From Embiotoca jacksoni (taxonomy: Eukaryota > Chordata > Actinopteri > Embiotocidae), in NCBI GenBank assembly GCA_022577435.1, contig JAKOON010000022.1, forward strand, positions 9,224,730 to 9,288,729: a DNA stretch of 64,000 nt, in the 5' to 3' direction. The position numbers and the translations under genes were made by a program. Numbering within the stretch: the first letter of the stretch is position 1; each line of letters opens with the position of its first letter. The notes under the pieces were generated by a model. It did not search any database, was not told the origin of the DNA, and was given only the letters and a program-made list of their open reading frames with translations. This document shows positions 1 through 13,242 of this stretch, in pieces.

Positions 1-1529
1 TCCCAACTGCATGAATTCACTGTACTACGCACAGTTGACCCCTGGGTAATCATGTCAGCACTGTAAAAAATGAACTGCTTCCTCTTCTGCTGTCTAAACA
101 GTATGAAATTGCAAGGCCTGCTCCAAATAGGCTTGGTAGTCATGCGCAAAGTAAATATAAAAGCTCTGGAGTAGATGTATATTTCACGTTCTGCAGAAGT
201 GACAATGGTAGCAATGCTGCAATATATATATTACAGAATATGAGGTGAAGAAAAGACTCAGGCTACAGACTTATACTTAACTTTACATGTCCATGTAAAT
301 CACCAGCAGTGCTAACCTATACCCACTCTGTCCAGATTAATGGGCTGCACTCGTACTAAATCATGGAAATAGCTTTGTTTTATCTATTGAAGCTATGCAA
401 ATACTGCTGTACATTTACTGCAATGCATACTCCAGGTGTTTTAACAAATGTTTGACCTCCGTGTGTCATTACTTATAGCTGGACCTCCATGTTTTGGCAA
501 CCGGTTGACTAAATTACTGCAAAAGTAATTTAATCCTTGCACGTTGACAAAAAGCAGGCAATAAAATTGACAGTTTATATATAAGAAATGTTAAAATAAC
601 TGAGAAATGTAACAAACAAGCAGAATTTATTGCAGAGTTTTATATATATTTATATATATAAAAAAGAAAGACTTGGAAGAGATTTTTGCAGGTAGTAACA
701 GTGCAGAAAGCTCTTTTTTTTTTGACAAAAATGTCCAAGGGGAACAGATGTTCACAGATGTATAATGACTCCAGCAGATTCAGAAAAAGCTCAGTCCAAA
801 CCTGGTATTGAATGACTGACTCTCTCTTTCTCCCTCTCTCTGTCAGCAGTCCGGTTAATGGAGGTGTGCATTAACAGATGTTAAAGATATATTTACGCTG
901 TTAAAAATCACAAGATAACCCAAAGACTCCTGATAAAACGTCTGACTTCCTGAAAACACATTTAGCTTCAGGAAGCAATGCTAAAAGATTACAACAAAAG
1001 ATAGTATCTCTATATCAATGTTACTGTTTTTTAAACGGTCTTACCCAGAGGAAAATAAGGCCTTCTGGTCACAGACACCACTTATCGTGTTTTAAACTAC
1101 TGTTACTGCTGAATACACAGTGTGTGGGAGATTATTCTTGTCCACTGTAAAACACAGAAGACCACAGATGCATGTCTCTTGGACAGAGACTATTTGTTTT
1201 TGTTCCAAAGGGATGAAGTTTGATTTCTCAAAAGAGCCTGGGAATTTGAGTCTGATGTTAGAGTGATCGCGTTTTTCCATCCTTTTTTTTTTGTTTCCCC
1301 ATCTGAATGTGTTGTAGACACATGTACACCTAAAGCAGACAGGGATTCCCTTTGGACTATTCAGAGGAGCAGTTCTCACTGGAGGACTGACAGCTCACAA
1401 CATGGAACTGAAGAGTCTCCAAAGTCTGGTCCTGCTTTTGTAAAAGTCTCTGCTTGTTTCACATTCATCAGCCATCACATCACAGAACAATAATAATTAT
1501 ACTTCCTCAGTATATTTGGCTATATCTGA

Positions 1530-1582
<53 letters not shown>

Positions 1583-3334
1583 TGTGTTTTCATAGAGTCA
1601 CTGATGATTTATGGCACCATGCCTTTGTGATAACGGGCCGCAACATCTGTGGCAGTAAAATGTGTGCATAAATACTGCAACATCTGCACAATAACACTGT
1701 CTATAAGCATTCTTCTGGTAAAATGGTGCAGATGGTGAAAACAAATACAGGCAGGAAGCTAGTATGAACGCTTTACCACATGCATATCATACACAATATT
1801 TTTATTTTTTATTTACAAATGCAGCAGTTATTTTAGATCAAAATAAACAGTTTGATTATATCTTAGGCAATACTAGCTGCCTAAACACACTCAGGTTTCC
1901 CCTCATCTGCAACCATTTTTCTTTAAAAACAAACACCCATGTTCATCGTGATGCAGCGTGCACAGGCCACCTACTGTGCTTTAAACAAAGTGATTGGGAC
2001 AGGAGATGTGGCCTCTAGTTTCAGGGATCTTCATGTTGTTGCACACAGACAGGTGAAGTAATGACTGAGGGAACAACAAAATAAAATTCATAACCTGTTA
2101 AAATACCTTCAAAAGGCTTTGATCCATAAGTAGAGCTTGCGCAATCTCTTAACACAAACTCTGATCTGTTCATCGTTGGTGTGCATTTAAGTTTCAGCTC
2201 TTCTTTTTTTTTGTAGTTTTGGATTAAACGTATCAAATCTATGTTTCAACTGGCCTAACATTGCGGAGATGATATGACATTTATAATATGTGCCTGAGCG
2301 TGGGATTTAAAACTCCAGAGATGCTCTGCTATCGAGATCAGAATATGTAGGACTCACTGTTTGATGAATTAAAGTCTTCAAAAGACAAATGTGTGTGTTT
2401 GGAAGAAAAATAAATATCCTGCTTGGCACATAAGTGAAATAGTGTTACACATGATGTCACCCTTGAGTCCATCTTGAAAATGTCAAATGTCCTGCACAAC
2501 CCACAAAACATCTTGAAAACATTTAAAGATGCAGACAGATTGGATTTCCGGCTCTTCTGATTCCGGGTCTGTTCGATCTTTGTTCAGATCTCATTTGTTC
2601 TGCACATCTGTCTCAGACCTGTAAATCTATCAGCAAGTATACATGGATGCACCAAATGTTAAGTTGAACCTTTTGCACACTATTGTTTATTCAAATGTTT
2701 GTATTGATTTCAACTGTGTTGCACAAATTAAAAAAAACAAAGTGATAGATGAATGAATCTAACATTTATACATACTATCACATATTTATATACACTTATA
2801 CTAATTGTGCTCACCAATGATAGAAATTAAATAAATCAAAATACCAAAAGAAAGAAAGGGAAAGGTTTAGGCTTGTTTGTTACACTAGCAGATACTAGCA
2901 GAGGGAGATTTGTGTGTAGAAGTTTTAAGACTGGCCTTGTATGGTAAATTTAACACTGCTCAAGTTTTAGATTTGCCATCACCTCCACTCAGCGTATGTG
3001 GGATGGTAACGCTGCCTGTTTCCAACAAAGAATCAGTTGTCGAGCTGATAATGTAGAAGAAGCTACTGCCTCTACCTGATTCACCAATAACTGCGGCTCG
3101 TTCGATGTCAAAGTCAAAGGGTTAGAATCAATATCTTACACATGCCTCAAACAGCTGCCTGAGGTTGACTGACTCTTGGTTACATTTTGGTTAAGAGATG
3201 AGGAAATAGTTCTTCGAATGTTCTGGTATAGGATGGATACCATTTGCTTTTAAAGGACAGTAAACATTCTCTCCTGCTGTCAGCTCCTTTCAGAGATAAA
3301 GACTGAAAGTTTCTCCATTTTTCTCCCTCTGCAG
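1..3334. other. Probable lrrc17 intron or 5' flank
   Basis: No coding exon could be supported here on either strand. The next base is the first of an lrrc17 exon with a good acceptor (pyrimidine tract then CAG), and that exon begins one base into a codon, so an upstream coding exon must exist outside the window or undetected here. The stretch is AT-rich and holds a long TG microsatellite at 1533-1579. Short open frames in it are small and lack domain signatures. Confidence 0.6.
1533..1579. repeat. TG dinucleotide microsatellite
   Basis: About 23 uninterrupted TG units read directly from the sequence, in the presumed intron upstream of the first visible lrrc17 exon. Confidence 0.97.
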
Positions 3335-6300
3335 ATTTGAATCACATCCCATCTGACCTACCATCTGACATCGTGAAGATGGATCTGTCCAGCAACAGCA
3401 TCAAACATCTCAGGCCCAAACAGTTCCTGCTGTCCAAAGACCTCAAGCTGCTCAACCTGAGCAACAACAGCCTGCACCGTATAGACACAGGTAACACAAC
3501 GATCCCACCTTCAGAACGCACACACCAGAATGTACGTCTGGTTACACAAATAACTTTTACTGTCACGGCTCAGGGAATGAAGCCAAATCCACAGCTCAGA
3601 CATTTTGCCTGATGAGCTTTATCAGGAACAGCATCAAACATCTCAGGCCCAAACAGTTCCTGCTGTTTGGAACAAACCAAATGGTGGAGGTGAACTGGTG
3701 GTATATGGCTTGTACTGAGGAAACGAATGGGTCAAGTGGATGCATTTGAGCAGAAGTGGGAAAGCACGGCAGGTGAAAGGTGCTGGTCTGAAACAAGTAA
3801 AATTGTATCATTATACTATGGCCACTGAGGTATTTGCTTCTGGCTGTCGGGCAGATGTTTGGTGAAGATGACAACATAGTCAAAAGTTCACTTTTGTTTC
3901 TGCTTCAGTGCCAGAGTGACTTCACTGACACAACAGGATTGGCTAAAGTGATAAGTTCAACATACGTGACACTTTGAACATGGCTTTTATATGCGAGATC
4001 AGATTTTGCAAAGTATCCACATGTAGAAAATTATATTTCTATAGATGTAGTCAGGACACATCATTGGGATTTATTTGTTACAAGAGCAGTGCACACGTCT
4101 TGCAGTGAGCTACATTAACAGCCACAGATTAACACAAGCAATACACACACACCAAAACATACAGAATACACATATAGGTGAAAAAACAGGTGCCATTGAC
4201 ATGTTTATTTCTAAATAATGAATCAGGATTAGGTTAAGGTTGAGCCTTTTTGAAATGTGGCAACACATCTCAGATTAAAGTGAAGGTTGTAAAATGTTTA
4301 GGTAGTTTCTTGTGGAAAAACTAGAACATTCAGTCCTCCAGAGATCAATCTTATTGAAGCAGTAGCTACTCTGAACACCAAGTCTGCCTCAGCAACAGAG
4401 CAGCGCCATTAAAAAAATGCAGATTCATTACTCTCACCAAGCTAATGATGATAATAATGTCTGGGCTCATGTCTTCCTGCCCAGAAGGGAACTCCTCTAC
4501 AAATGCTTGCAGTCCAGTTCACTACCCTGCAACACATGTAAACAATCTACTGCAGCTCGCTCTGGTGTCTCTAAAGCTATTGGGAAACCAAAACAATAAA
4601 TTCGGAGAGCATTTGATAGCTGCTGACATGTGGTCTTAATCCTCGCCCCCTCCTCTAATCAAGCTCATTTTCAGAGTCAAATAAAAAAGGTGGGTTATTT
4701 ATGCTTTTCATGCAGGGGATGACCAGAGAAGGAAAAAGAAACATGAATGAAAATAGAGCACAAACGTCTCTGGTGCACAATGCAGATGCACAATTATTTG
4801 TAATCTTCTTTCAGTGTTGGTTTTGACCAATTCTTACGCCAGATCACTGTGGTTTTTCTTGGCCAGGCAAACCCCAAAATAGACGAAACAGTTGTTTACA
4901 CAGTCACAGGAAAGTCCAGTACATTTAGAAGGTAATTTTCCGCACTTTCCTCCGACTGATAACTTGATATTTTAGGATTTGTCACAATATGCAGGGAGCC
5001 ACCCATCTGGAACTCCAAACTCAGTGCAGACTATCCAACTTGTATTGTTTTTATTGCTTCTGTAAGTGAGACTCTGACAAGACGGTGAGATCAGGAGGGC
5101 TCGAAACAAAGGACAGATGGAAAGAACAGACATTTCACAGCAGCTAGGTAAGGGGGGAAAAAAAGGGTGGCTTTTTTTTTAAAAGATGCTTTTAGGTCTC
5201 TGGCAGAGAATGAGATGAAAAGATTTGCTGATTTCAGTTCCTGGGAAAATACCATAAAAAGTAGAGCAGAGTGGGGCTTCCTGTGGTCATAGTGGCTCCG
5301 AAAAGTAATGAACAGTAGCCAATTTGGGAGAGCCGTTCTCATGAGTGGAGAGATAAGACAGGAGAGGTGAACCAGGAGCGTCCCTGACTCTGACATTACT
5401 CCTCCTCCCTCTGCTATAGTTCCCTCTATCTGTTCTATCCTCTGAGCTGAATGATTATATTATCTGTTACTATGGACACTGAAAAGATCTCAGTACCTAG
5501 CTTCAGTTTAAAAAAAATAGTATTTGTTCTCACCATATTTGTCTCCTTCTATATGCGCCACACACTCTTGCTCCTCCTCCCATTGTCCTCCCCTCTCCCC
5601 TTCTGCTCTGTAAACATCAAAGCTGGGCCAAAGGCTAGTGGACAGCATGAAATCGTCTCCATTAATTTAATCCTCCAAACACACACACAAACATGAATGC
5701 ATGTGTACACACTAGAAACCAGACTGCTCACAATATCTGGAACAATTCAAGGACCTCAGCAGTCACCTTTTTAACTCAAATTAGTTGGATTTTGGTGATG
5801 ATGAAGTCCAACTCAAAGTCACTGTCCATTTATCTATTCAGGTTTTGGGTTTAGCTGTTAAATTCACTTTAATTATTTACATGTAGTTTATTAAGAAAGT
5901 GCAACTGCCTTTTAATCTGTAACAAAGTGTCATTTTCAGCATAGTTCAGATAACACTTGCCACACTATGAATTGCAACAGTTACCTAAAAACAAAGTTGT
6001 AACTGCAATTTTGACGAGTACAATGTTTTTACTTTATTGGAAAGATTAGGTGCAATAGAAGCATTCTAATATTTTATAATATTTCAGAATCAACCAGCTC
6101 AAGGTATATCGTTACTCACTCCTGAAAGACTTGCATTTTGGGCATATGGATTTGTCATCGGACAGCAACAATGTTGTGTTTGACTATTCTGGGTGTTTTC
6201 TTTAAAAGCAACGGACTATAAGGATGCGATTCATTAAAACAACATTGTTAAACAGCTTTGTTTTAGGCCATTTGGGGGCAGAAGAAATCCACAACACAAT

Positions 6301-7319
6301 GAAAAAGACTTTTGCTTTGCAAGATTTTTTGCTGGCATTTAAGGAATGCTTATATAAGACACGGAACAATGTATTCAACTGAAGCACCTAATCCGATGTT
6401 GACTTAACTTTTACCTTTGATTTTGTTCAACACTCTTGACAATATATCTTCCTGTAGTTCCTAACTCCCATCAGTGTTTTGTCTGGTGATGGGCCGGTAG
6501 TGTACAGAAATATATACAAACTTTCTCTTTGAAAACAACCAGCTTCAGCTGAAATGGGGTTGATAAAAAAAAACAAAAAAAAAACAGAAGCAACCAAAAC
6601 AACAAGCTGAAAGAGGCTAATAATCGTAAGTACTAATAAGAACTGCAGTTGTGTGGTAATTCAATGTGGCGTCTTTCACATTACATAGTCATGTGATTAT
6701 TTGTTGATAACTAAAATACTTCTTGGCTCTTGCTTTATGAAAACGTGAAGAAATAAGACACACAGGTAAAAAAAAAAAAAATCATCAGTCCTCTGACAGG
6801 AGGACAAAGGACAACGTTTTTTTGATATTCAAACAGCAACATGAGATGGCATCTAACTTGGCTTGTTTTTTTTTTTCCCTCCTAGCTGCGTTTGCAGGCC
6901 TGCTGTACCTCCGTGAGCTTGATCTGTCCAACAACAGCCTCCATCACTTCCAGTACGGCGTGCTGGAGGACCTCTACTTCCTACGGAAGCTCTCACTGGA
7001 GAACAACCCGTGGATCTGCGACTACAACATCCACTACTTGATCTATTGGCTCAAGCACCACCCCGGCGTCTATTACACCGGACTGACCTGCTCAGAGCCG
7101 CAGGAGTTCAGGGGCTGGCGTGTCGAAGATTACGTCAAGACCTACAATGGGGAATGTCCCAAGGATAAACAAACAGACACGGGACAGGGAGTACAAGGAG
7201 GGTCAGAAAACGAGGCTCAGGAAGTGGTGAGGGAGACGGGTGAGGGAGAGGGTGAACGTCTGCCTCAGCCTCTAAAAGAGAAGGTGCCCAACAGGTTTGA
7301 GATCATCAGGCTGAGTTAG
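3335..7319 (+). CDS. lrrc17: Leucine-rich repeat protein, LRRC17-like (3' two exons, partial)
   Basis: Two coding exons, 3335-3490 and 6886-7319, join in phase (ACA-G | CT-GCG gives T-A). The first encodes the start of an LRR block (NHIPSDLPSDIVKMDLSSNS, then LKLLNLSNNSLHRID). The second continues with AAFAGLLYLRELDLSNNSL and LEDLYFLRKLSLENNPW, then an LRRCT cap: CDYNIHYLIYWLKHH, a cysteine in GLTCSEP, and GECPKDK. The CDYNIHYL...WLKHH...ECPKDK signature is what I remember of LRRC17, a secreted LRR protein of about 440 aa linked in mammals to osteoclast control. After the cap comes a low-complexity, Glu/Gly-rich tail ending EIIRLS. No transmembrane segment follows, which fits secretion. Entry phase shows at least one more 5' exon is missing. 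The gene name is from memory of the family; the LRR/LRRCT assignment is seen directly. Confidence 0.85.
3491..6885 (+). other. lrrc17 intron containing an exon-fragment copy
   Basis: Intron between the two visible lrrc17 exons, donor GTAACA and acceptor TCCTAG. It is AT-rich. The one notable item is a 44-bp near-perfect copy of the preceding exon at 3623-3666. No other gene was seen in it on either strand. Confidence 0.8.
3623..3666 (+). repeat. Intronic copy of lrrc17 exon sequence
   Basis: Bases 3623-3666 repeat 3390-3433 of the upstream exon with one mismatch in 44 (CAGG versus CAGC near the start); the last 40 bases are identical. The copied part encodes the NSIKHLRPKQFLL segment of an LRR. 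In the intron it has no acceptor or donor at its edges and its frame is not extended as LRR sequence, so it is unlikely to be an exon. Confidence 0.93.
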
Positions 7320-7414
7320 GATGGAGGTGGATCAGCGGACTGGTTTGGTCTAGTGCGGAGAGAATTTTACACAAGAGGATTGAAATGGAGGTCTGAGGAG
7401 CTGAACGATGGATT

Positions 7415-7420
7415 AATAAA
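7415..7420 (+). terminator. Candidate proximal polyadenylation signal, lrrc17
   Basis: AATAAA lies 96 bases past the lrrc17 stop codon. A second AATAAA is at 7849-7854, about 530 bases past the stop, followed by T-rich sequence. Which one is used cannot be told from sequence. Confidence 0.4.
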
Positions 7421-7848
7421 GGTAGACTCAGTGATTTGTTGTTTAAAAAAAAAAGTGATGTGGATCAAATTCATGAATTGGGCTAAATATGTCCTTTTAG
7501 GAGTCAACCTTCTTCATCTTGTTTGGGTTACAGAAGCTGCAGTGACATATTGCTGAGTTTACCTTTAAACTAAAGAGTAGGAGATGCATTTTATCTTTTC
7601 TTTTATCTTTTTTTTTTTTTAAACATTCCCAATTCAGTCTGTTTCAGATTTAATTAACCCTCAATATCCCCAGCTTGTAAAATGTCCTGAATTAAATTCC
7701 CCACACAGTGAACTTCAGGTGCTCTTTTTTCCTACATTACAGTAATTTTAATATTGCCTTCAGGAAATACTTTTTTCTTTTCTTTTTTTTCCAAAGTGTT
7801 TTTGGTCTTTTTGTATTAATGTATGGTAATTTCTACCTGTTTTCTGAA

Positions 7849-7854
7849 AATAAA
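7849..7854 (+). terminator. Candidate distal polyadenylation signal, lrrc17
   Basis: AATAAA in a T-rich region downstream of the lrrc17 stop, with TTTTTTCTTTG and longer T-runs just after it that could act as the downstream element. Confidence 0.4.
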
Positions 7855-9387
7855 ATTGGGTTTATTTTTTTCTTTGATTTTTTTTTTAAAATGATGGACA
7901 TACGTGATTGAAACCCAAATTTGGGTAGATGTACTGAATTTGTACCCACAGTGCAACCACTCAGCCATGAAAAATAACAGGAAGTTGCGTCACACAGTAA
8001 CTCATGGGTAAATAATTTCTTGCTCATCAGATGGAGCACAATTTTATGAGAAAAAGCCCAGACCATACCTGGATAGTTCCTTTAAATTACATCCAGACTG
8101 TCGCACTTAAATCAATAAACACTGATGCAGATTAACAGTAACAATCAGAGTGGATTTAGCTACATGACTTCAAGGTTGGTGTTTCAATACGGTGTGTCAG
8201 CTTGGCACCAGACACAAAGACAGATGAGGTCCTGGATGTGAGCCCAGTCAGCTCAGCTCAGAGGAAGTAATCTTGGCAAAGTTCAGCCTGAAGGCTGACT
8301 TGACTTTTTCCGTCTCCTGGCTTGCATGTAAACTGAGTTAATTGTTTCTTAGTGCAACCCCATATGTTTTAAATCACCTCGGTCTTTACTGTGTAAGCAG
8401 TTATAGATTGTGTGTAACAGCACAGTGCCATCTAATGTTCGCATGGAAGTAGTTGTGTCACAGGATGATATAAGGAAGCTTTTCTTCCAGTGCTCACATG
8501 AATGAGTGGAAAAAAATCAACATCCATATGGTCCACAGAACACTGAAAGGTTTTAATTATATGTTTATTGTGTAAATCGTGTTATGACATTAATTCACAG
8601 TCAGCCTCTCTCTACCAGGGAGCTGTGGGGGATGTTGGACTGACAGCACTCTCCCACCATCACCCCAACCAATTAGGAAATATATGTAAGAAGCGTGCTT
8701 CCACTACACTTCAAGGTACTTGTAGAAATAAGCCACAGTGCATTAACATTTTAACATTTTAAAGACACTTAATTCGTCCCATATCTGTTCGTGACACCTT
8801 CATCCAATGCTTCTAGAGATCACTTGTTTTTTACAGCAAGTCAGATTTTATCTTCATCCTGTGAACCGATAAGAAACTGACAAACCAGTTAGAGAGGACA
8901 TCCAAAGCCATTTATGACAACATACGACATCATGAAGCATGGAACTGTCACAGGTGAAAGGCAAATAGAAAAGTAAAATTCACAGTGTTTTGGCTTGTAG
9001 CAGGTTCTCCGGCACATTTTCATCCAGAGTGCAGCAGCAGAGGTTTAAGGCTCGTCACAGAGGCACCACAAGAGGTCACTTGGGTGAAATACTCAGAGTC
9101 TTATATTTAAAATCTAATAAACTTTTCCTAGTTTTTCAAAAGTTTTATTGACAGAGGGAAATAAGACACTATCTTTGTCTTATTTACTGCATTTGTTGTG
9201 TTAGGGATAGCAGAGTTGAGGCCAATATACATGTTGAGAATGATTAGATTACAAACAATTCTTTAAAAATCAGAATTAGATTAGCTTTGTTCGTGCAAAC
9301 GTAAAAACTAAGAAGAGCAACACCTCTACAGCATCTTTAGAAAATAGGACATTGACTGGGGGATTAAAACACACCTACTATAGTTAA
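7855..9387. other. Intergenic stretch between lrrc17 and rab19
   Basis: The two genes are tail-to-tail here. No exon, RNA gene or clear mobile element was recognised; short open frames are neither conserved-looking nor spliced. It probably contains the rest of the two 3' UTRs. Confidence 0.55.
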
Positions 9388-9393
9388 TTTATT
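9388..9393 (-). terminator. Candidate polyadenylation signal, rab19
   Basis: TTTATT on the + strand reads AATAAA on the - strand, about 315 bases downstream of the rab19 stop codon. Confidence 0.4.
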
Positions 9394-9707
9394 TGACGTT
9401 AGTTTACTATAACTTTTCCAAAACACTGATCACACCCATCATCAGTGTCTCTGATTCCCTTACAGGTCAGCTCTGCTCTCAGGTCAGGTGAAGTCACACA
9501 AAAGTACACTGAATTGATTTTTTCAATACTTTAAATAATTTCATAAACTTAAATCAAAGATTCTGAGTTCTTGAGGTCTTTTTCTGGCCCTAATCCACAT
9601 TCATGCATTTCTTTTCCAGCATTCATGATAATAAAAGTGTCCTTCATCCTCTTCCTCTTCCACAGTCAGCTCTTAATTTCCAGCCGCCTTTCGCCATCCC
9701 TGTACTA

Positions 9708-12700
9708 TCAGCAACACGTCTTCTTCTCCTCTGGTGGTGTGTAGGCGACTGCGGTGCCGTTGACTGGTCGAGAGTTGTTTCGGAGGAGAACTCGAGGTGT
9801 GCTGCTGCTCTCCAAGTCCCCCTGCGGGACGTTGAGGCCGTTACGAGCCAGCAGCTCTTTGGCCATCATCATGAAGGCTTCCTCCACATTCTGACTCTCC
9901 TGGACAGATAAGAAGCTTTAGATAACAAATTTAACTCATTTCCTCTGTGTGTTTTTTTCATGTGCGAGTACCCTCATTACCTTTGCAGATGTTTCTAGAG
10001 CAGCTAGTATTCCTCTCTCCTTTGCCAGAGTGCAGGCTTCCTCAAACTGAACCTGACGTTCCTCCTCCAGGTCACATTTGTTACCTAGAAGGAGACAATC
10101 TGGGAGCTTTGAGGTGTTTGCACAATACCTTAAGTTATGTTAACACTGTTATTAATGCGCCCAATTTAGATTCTAAGGCCAAAATGCTCAAGTGTACCTA
10201 GACCTACAGTATTACAAATAGTGCTGCAAGCATACGTTTTAAAGTGTAATGTGTTGTGTTGCAAAGAAATTAATCCAGTGAGGTGAAAGTTTATATTTCA
10301 AGCTTGTTGACATTGAAAATATATCCATTTATTTTCAATGTCATTATAACCAAGTCCAAAACATTTGCCACCCAACCACTGCAGCAATTAGTGTTTTATT
10401 GCTTTGTTGAGTTGGGTGCAATGCCCTACATTTTCCAAACAGTACCTTTGAAGAAAGTACCATAGTTGAGTATTGTTACCATACCAGGGGTAAAACAGTA
10501 TTATTGCCAAACCAAGTGGGAAAAGAGCTTTGCTGAGCTGGTTAAAAATCTAGACTTGTTGGGAGTTTCCTACGCAGGTACCATTCCTGCTTTCAGTGCC
10601 CTGTGTGATTCTAGGTTTATTTAATTTGCAGATAGCAGAAAGATCTTAACTTTTAAAGGAGATGCTAAATCACTTAGCAGGTGTTGTTATTGCAGGACAT
10701 TTCACAATGTTCTCAAATGTTTCTGTTATTTTGTCCACCCCATACACACTATACAGCAATCAGTATGTTAACAGTCCCATTCACACTCACCTATGAGAAC
10801 CAGCACCACATTGGCTGCTCCGTACAGCTCCACCTCCTTGATCCAGTGGGTCACTGAGTCAAAGGTCGAGTGCCGTGTGATGTCATAGGCAATCATGGCG
10901 CCGTGAGCGCTGCGGTAGTAGCTCTGGGTGATCGTACGAAACCTCTCCTGACCTGCCGTGTCCCACACCTGCATCTGCTCCACACAGACGGACAATAAAT
11001 CAGCTCTAACATACATTAATTAGAAACCCCTGTGGCTGTATGAGGCTACCAGGATAAAGTATTAGATCTGAAATTAAATTGTGTTTTCCCGCACAGGATC
11101 AAATCCTGCTCACAATGCTCTGTATGATGCCTCAAAAATAGGCATTCGGGCTCTAACATGCACATTAACTCCTATAAAAAGGCAACATATGGCTGATGTG
11201 CAAATAAACAACAAATAGGCATTGAAACACACATATACACTCACACACTCACATACACACACAGTTGAAACAGTGTTTCAGAACAGATCCCTTTGGTCTC
11301 CTTCAGCATGATTCTCCCTGAAGATCGAACAGACCACGCTCGCGTAGTAACAGCTGTCATAGCAACCAACTAAGACTCACCAGCCCAGTCTATTTGTTTT
11401 CAGAGCTTTTGTTAACGGTTTGAACCATGTCTAATTTTGCTGTATGGGTAACCTTAAAAAACAGATCAGAAAAATGTTTCAACATCTGAGTAATGAAATT
11501 AGAGGTCACGTCTTTACATTTCTGAATATAAACCTGTAAACACATAATGATGACTGGACTACAGCCTTTTAAAAAGACTGACATTGCTTTTTCCTGCCTA
11601 ATGAATACTGTATGTACAAAATTAATAAGGCAGTAAATTTAGTGCTCTTTTATTAAGTCTTTTTTTTTTCCTTACAGTAGTTTCCAAATGCATGCCTGCT
11701 GCCTTGATTCATAAAGCTGTTATTTAACTTGTAGGCTATACAGTTTATGAAACCTTCTGCATTGATGGTTCACATGTTGCAGTATCAGCAGTGATTTTAA
11801 CAGCAGAAGAGGAACTGATTAATTCATTTTAAATAGTGACCAAAGCTGAAAAGACTTTCCCCTTCTACGCAGTTTTAGGGAAAACAGAACAACTGTTTTT
11901 GATAATTATTTTGATGTCACAGTGAAGTGGACCTTCGACCTTTTGGTTATAAAATACTATTACTGCATAATTTTATCATATTAAAAATTGACATAAAATG
12001 TTGTCTTAACTAGCATATAAATTCTTGAGTTATGGCCACAAATGTGTTTGTGACAACAGTGCTGTACTGCAGTGTCTGTGTCTACCCACTGAACAAAATA
12101 AAAGCCAATATTTTTCTGAGTAAATAGGTATTCTTTAATCCAAAACTGTTTTCAGAGCTATAGTATGCAGAACCTCTCACAAACCACTAAAACAATTATA
12201 TCCTTTTCTTGCTTAATGGTAGCACAGAGAAGTCAATACAAGATTATTTTTGCCCTCACAAAAGCTCGAACAGAGAAACCTGAACAGCAGGTTCTGCATG
12301 TGAGCCGCTGGTCCAACTTGTTTTGAACTGACACTGTGACCAAAGGACACCTCACTGGAGTCTTATTTACTCCCAAACCGAGAAAAACCGTCACATCCGA
12401 GTGTCTAGAAAAGAAACCCAGGAATTGTTCAATTTAGTCAAACAATAACTTTTAATTTCCATTTTTTTTCCTTCTACTTTTCATTTAGTGTTTTAGCAGA
12501 GGTCCTGCAAACATTCTGTTGTTGTCAGCACAAGCTGACTCTACAATATTATTATTATTTAGCACGGATGTCTGCAGAGTTCAAGACCGTTTTCATACCC
12601 CATCTGAAATAGCTATATCACAGTCATATAAGAAAATCCTTTTTAGTAGTCTCTAACAATATTTCTAATGATATAATTAATGGAATATATTTGACCCATT

Positions 12701-13242
12701 TAATCAACATAAAATGGATGGATGGATAAATTAACCTGTTTAGAATTAGATTTAATCACAGAGTTTCATTTAATATTTTGCCACAAATCAACACATGCAT
12801 CTCTATGAATGAAACTCAAAAAAGGGAAACACACAAAACCACCCGCAAAAAGGACAATCCACTGTCAGAAGAGTTCTTAATCTACTTTCCATTGTGATTT
12901 CTTACACAGAAAAGCCTGTTGATACTTCTCTTAATGGGGTTTTGATATTCTCTTCCTCATGCTCTACATCCATATAATATGTTCTTCAGCATCCCTGTTT
13001 TTATGACCACTGCACATATTCTCAAACACACCACATGCTGAACCAACCTTCACTTTCCTCCCCTCGATATCCACAGTTCTTACAGTGAAATCCACCCCGA
13101 TGGTGTTCTGCTGTTTCTCAGAGAAGAACCCTGACTTGAAATTCTGAACCACACAGGTTTTCCCCACGTTAGAGTCTCCGATGAGGATGATCTTGAACAG
13201 GAAATCAAAGGAGTCGTCATGTGCAGGTCCTGGTGTCTGCAT
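9708..13242 (-). CDS. rab19: Rab19 small GTPase
   Basis: Four exons on the - strand: 13242-13048, 10974-10791, 10084-9981 and 9899-9708. Junctions are GT-AG and in phase, giving 224 aa (human RAB19 is about 217). GTPase motifs are complete: P-loop GDSNVGKT (22-29), switch I with NTIGVDF (Thr47), DTAGQE (70-75) with catalytic Gln74, NKCD (128-131) and ETSAK ending at 161. The protein ends KKTCC, a double-cysteine geranylgeranylation site for membrane anchoring. The N-terminus (DSFDFLFKIILIGDSNVGK) and QVWDTAGQERFRTITQSYYR match RAB19 rather than RAB43 or RAB30, from memory of the family. RAB19 acts in vesicle traffic and has been linked to apical cortex clearing in cilium formation. Start 13242 was chosen for its CCACC-ATG context; an in-frame ATG at 13311 would add 23 residues with no family resemblance. 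It is divergent from tetraspanin A, with 2.0 kb between the start codons. Confidence 0.93.
10975..13047 (-). other. rab19 intron 1
   Basis: A 2.07-kb phase-0 intron. It is AT-rich, and no nested gene or clearly bounded mobile element was recognised. Introns 2 (10085-10790) and 3 (9900-9980) are shorter, and the last is only 81 bases. Confidence 0.85.
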
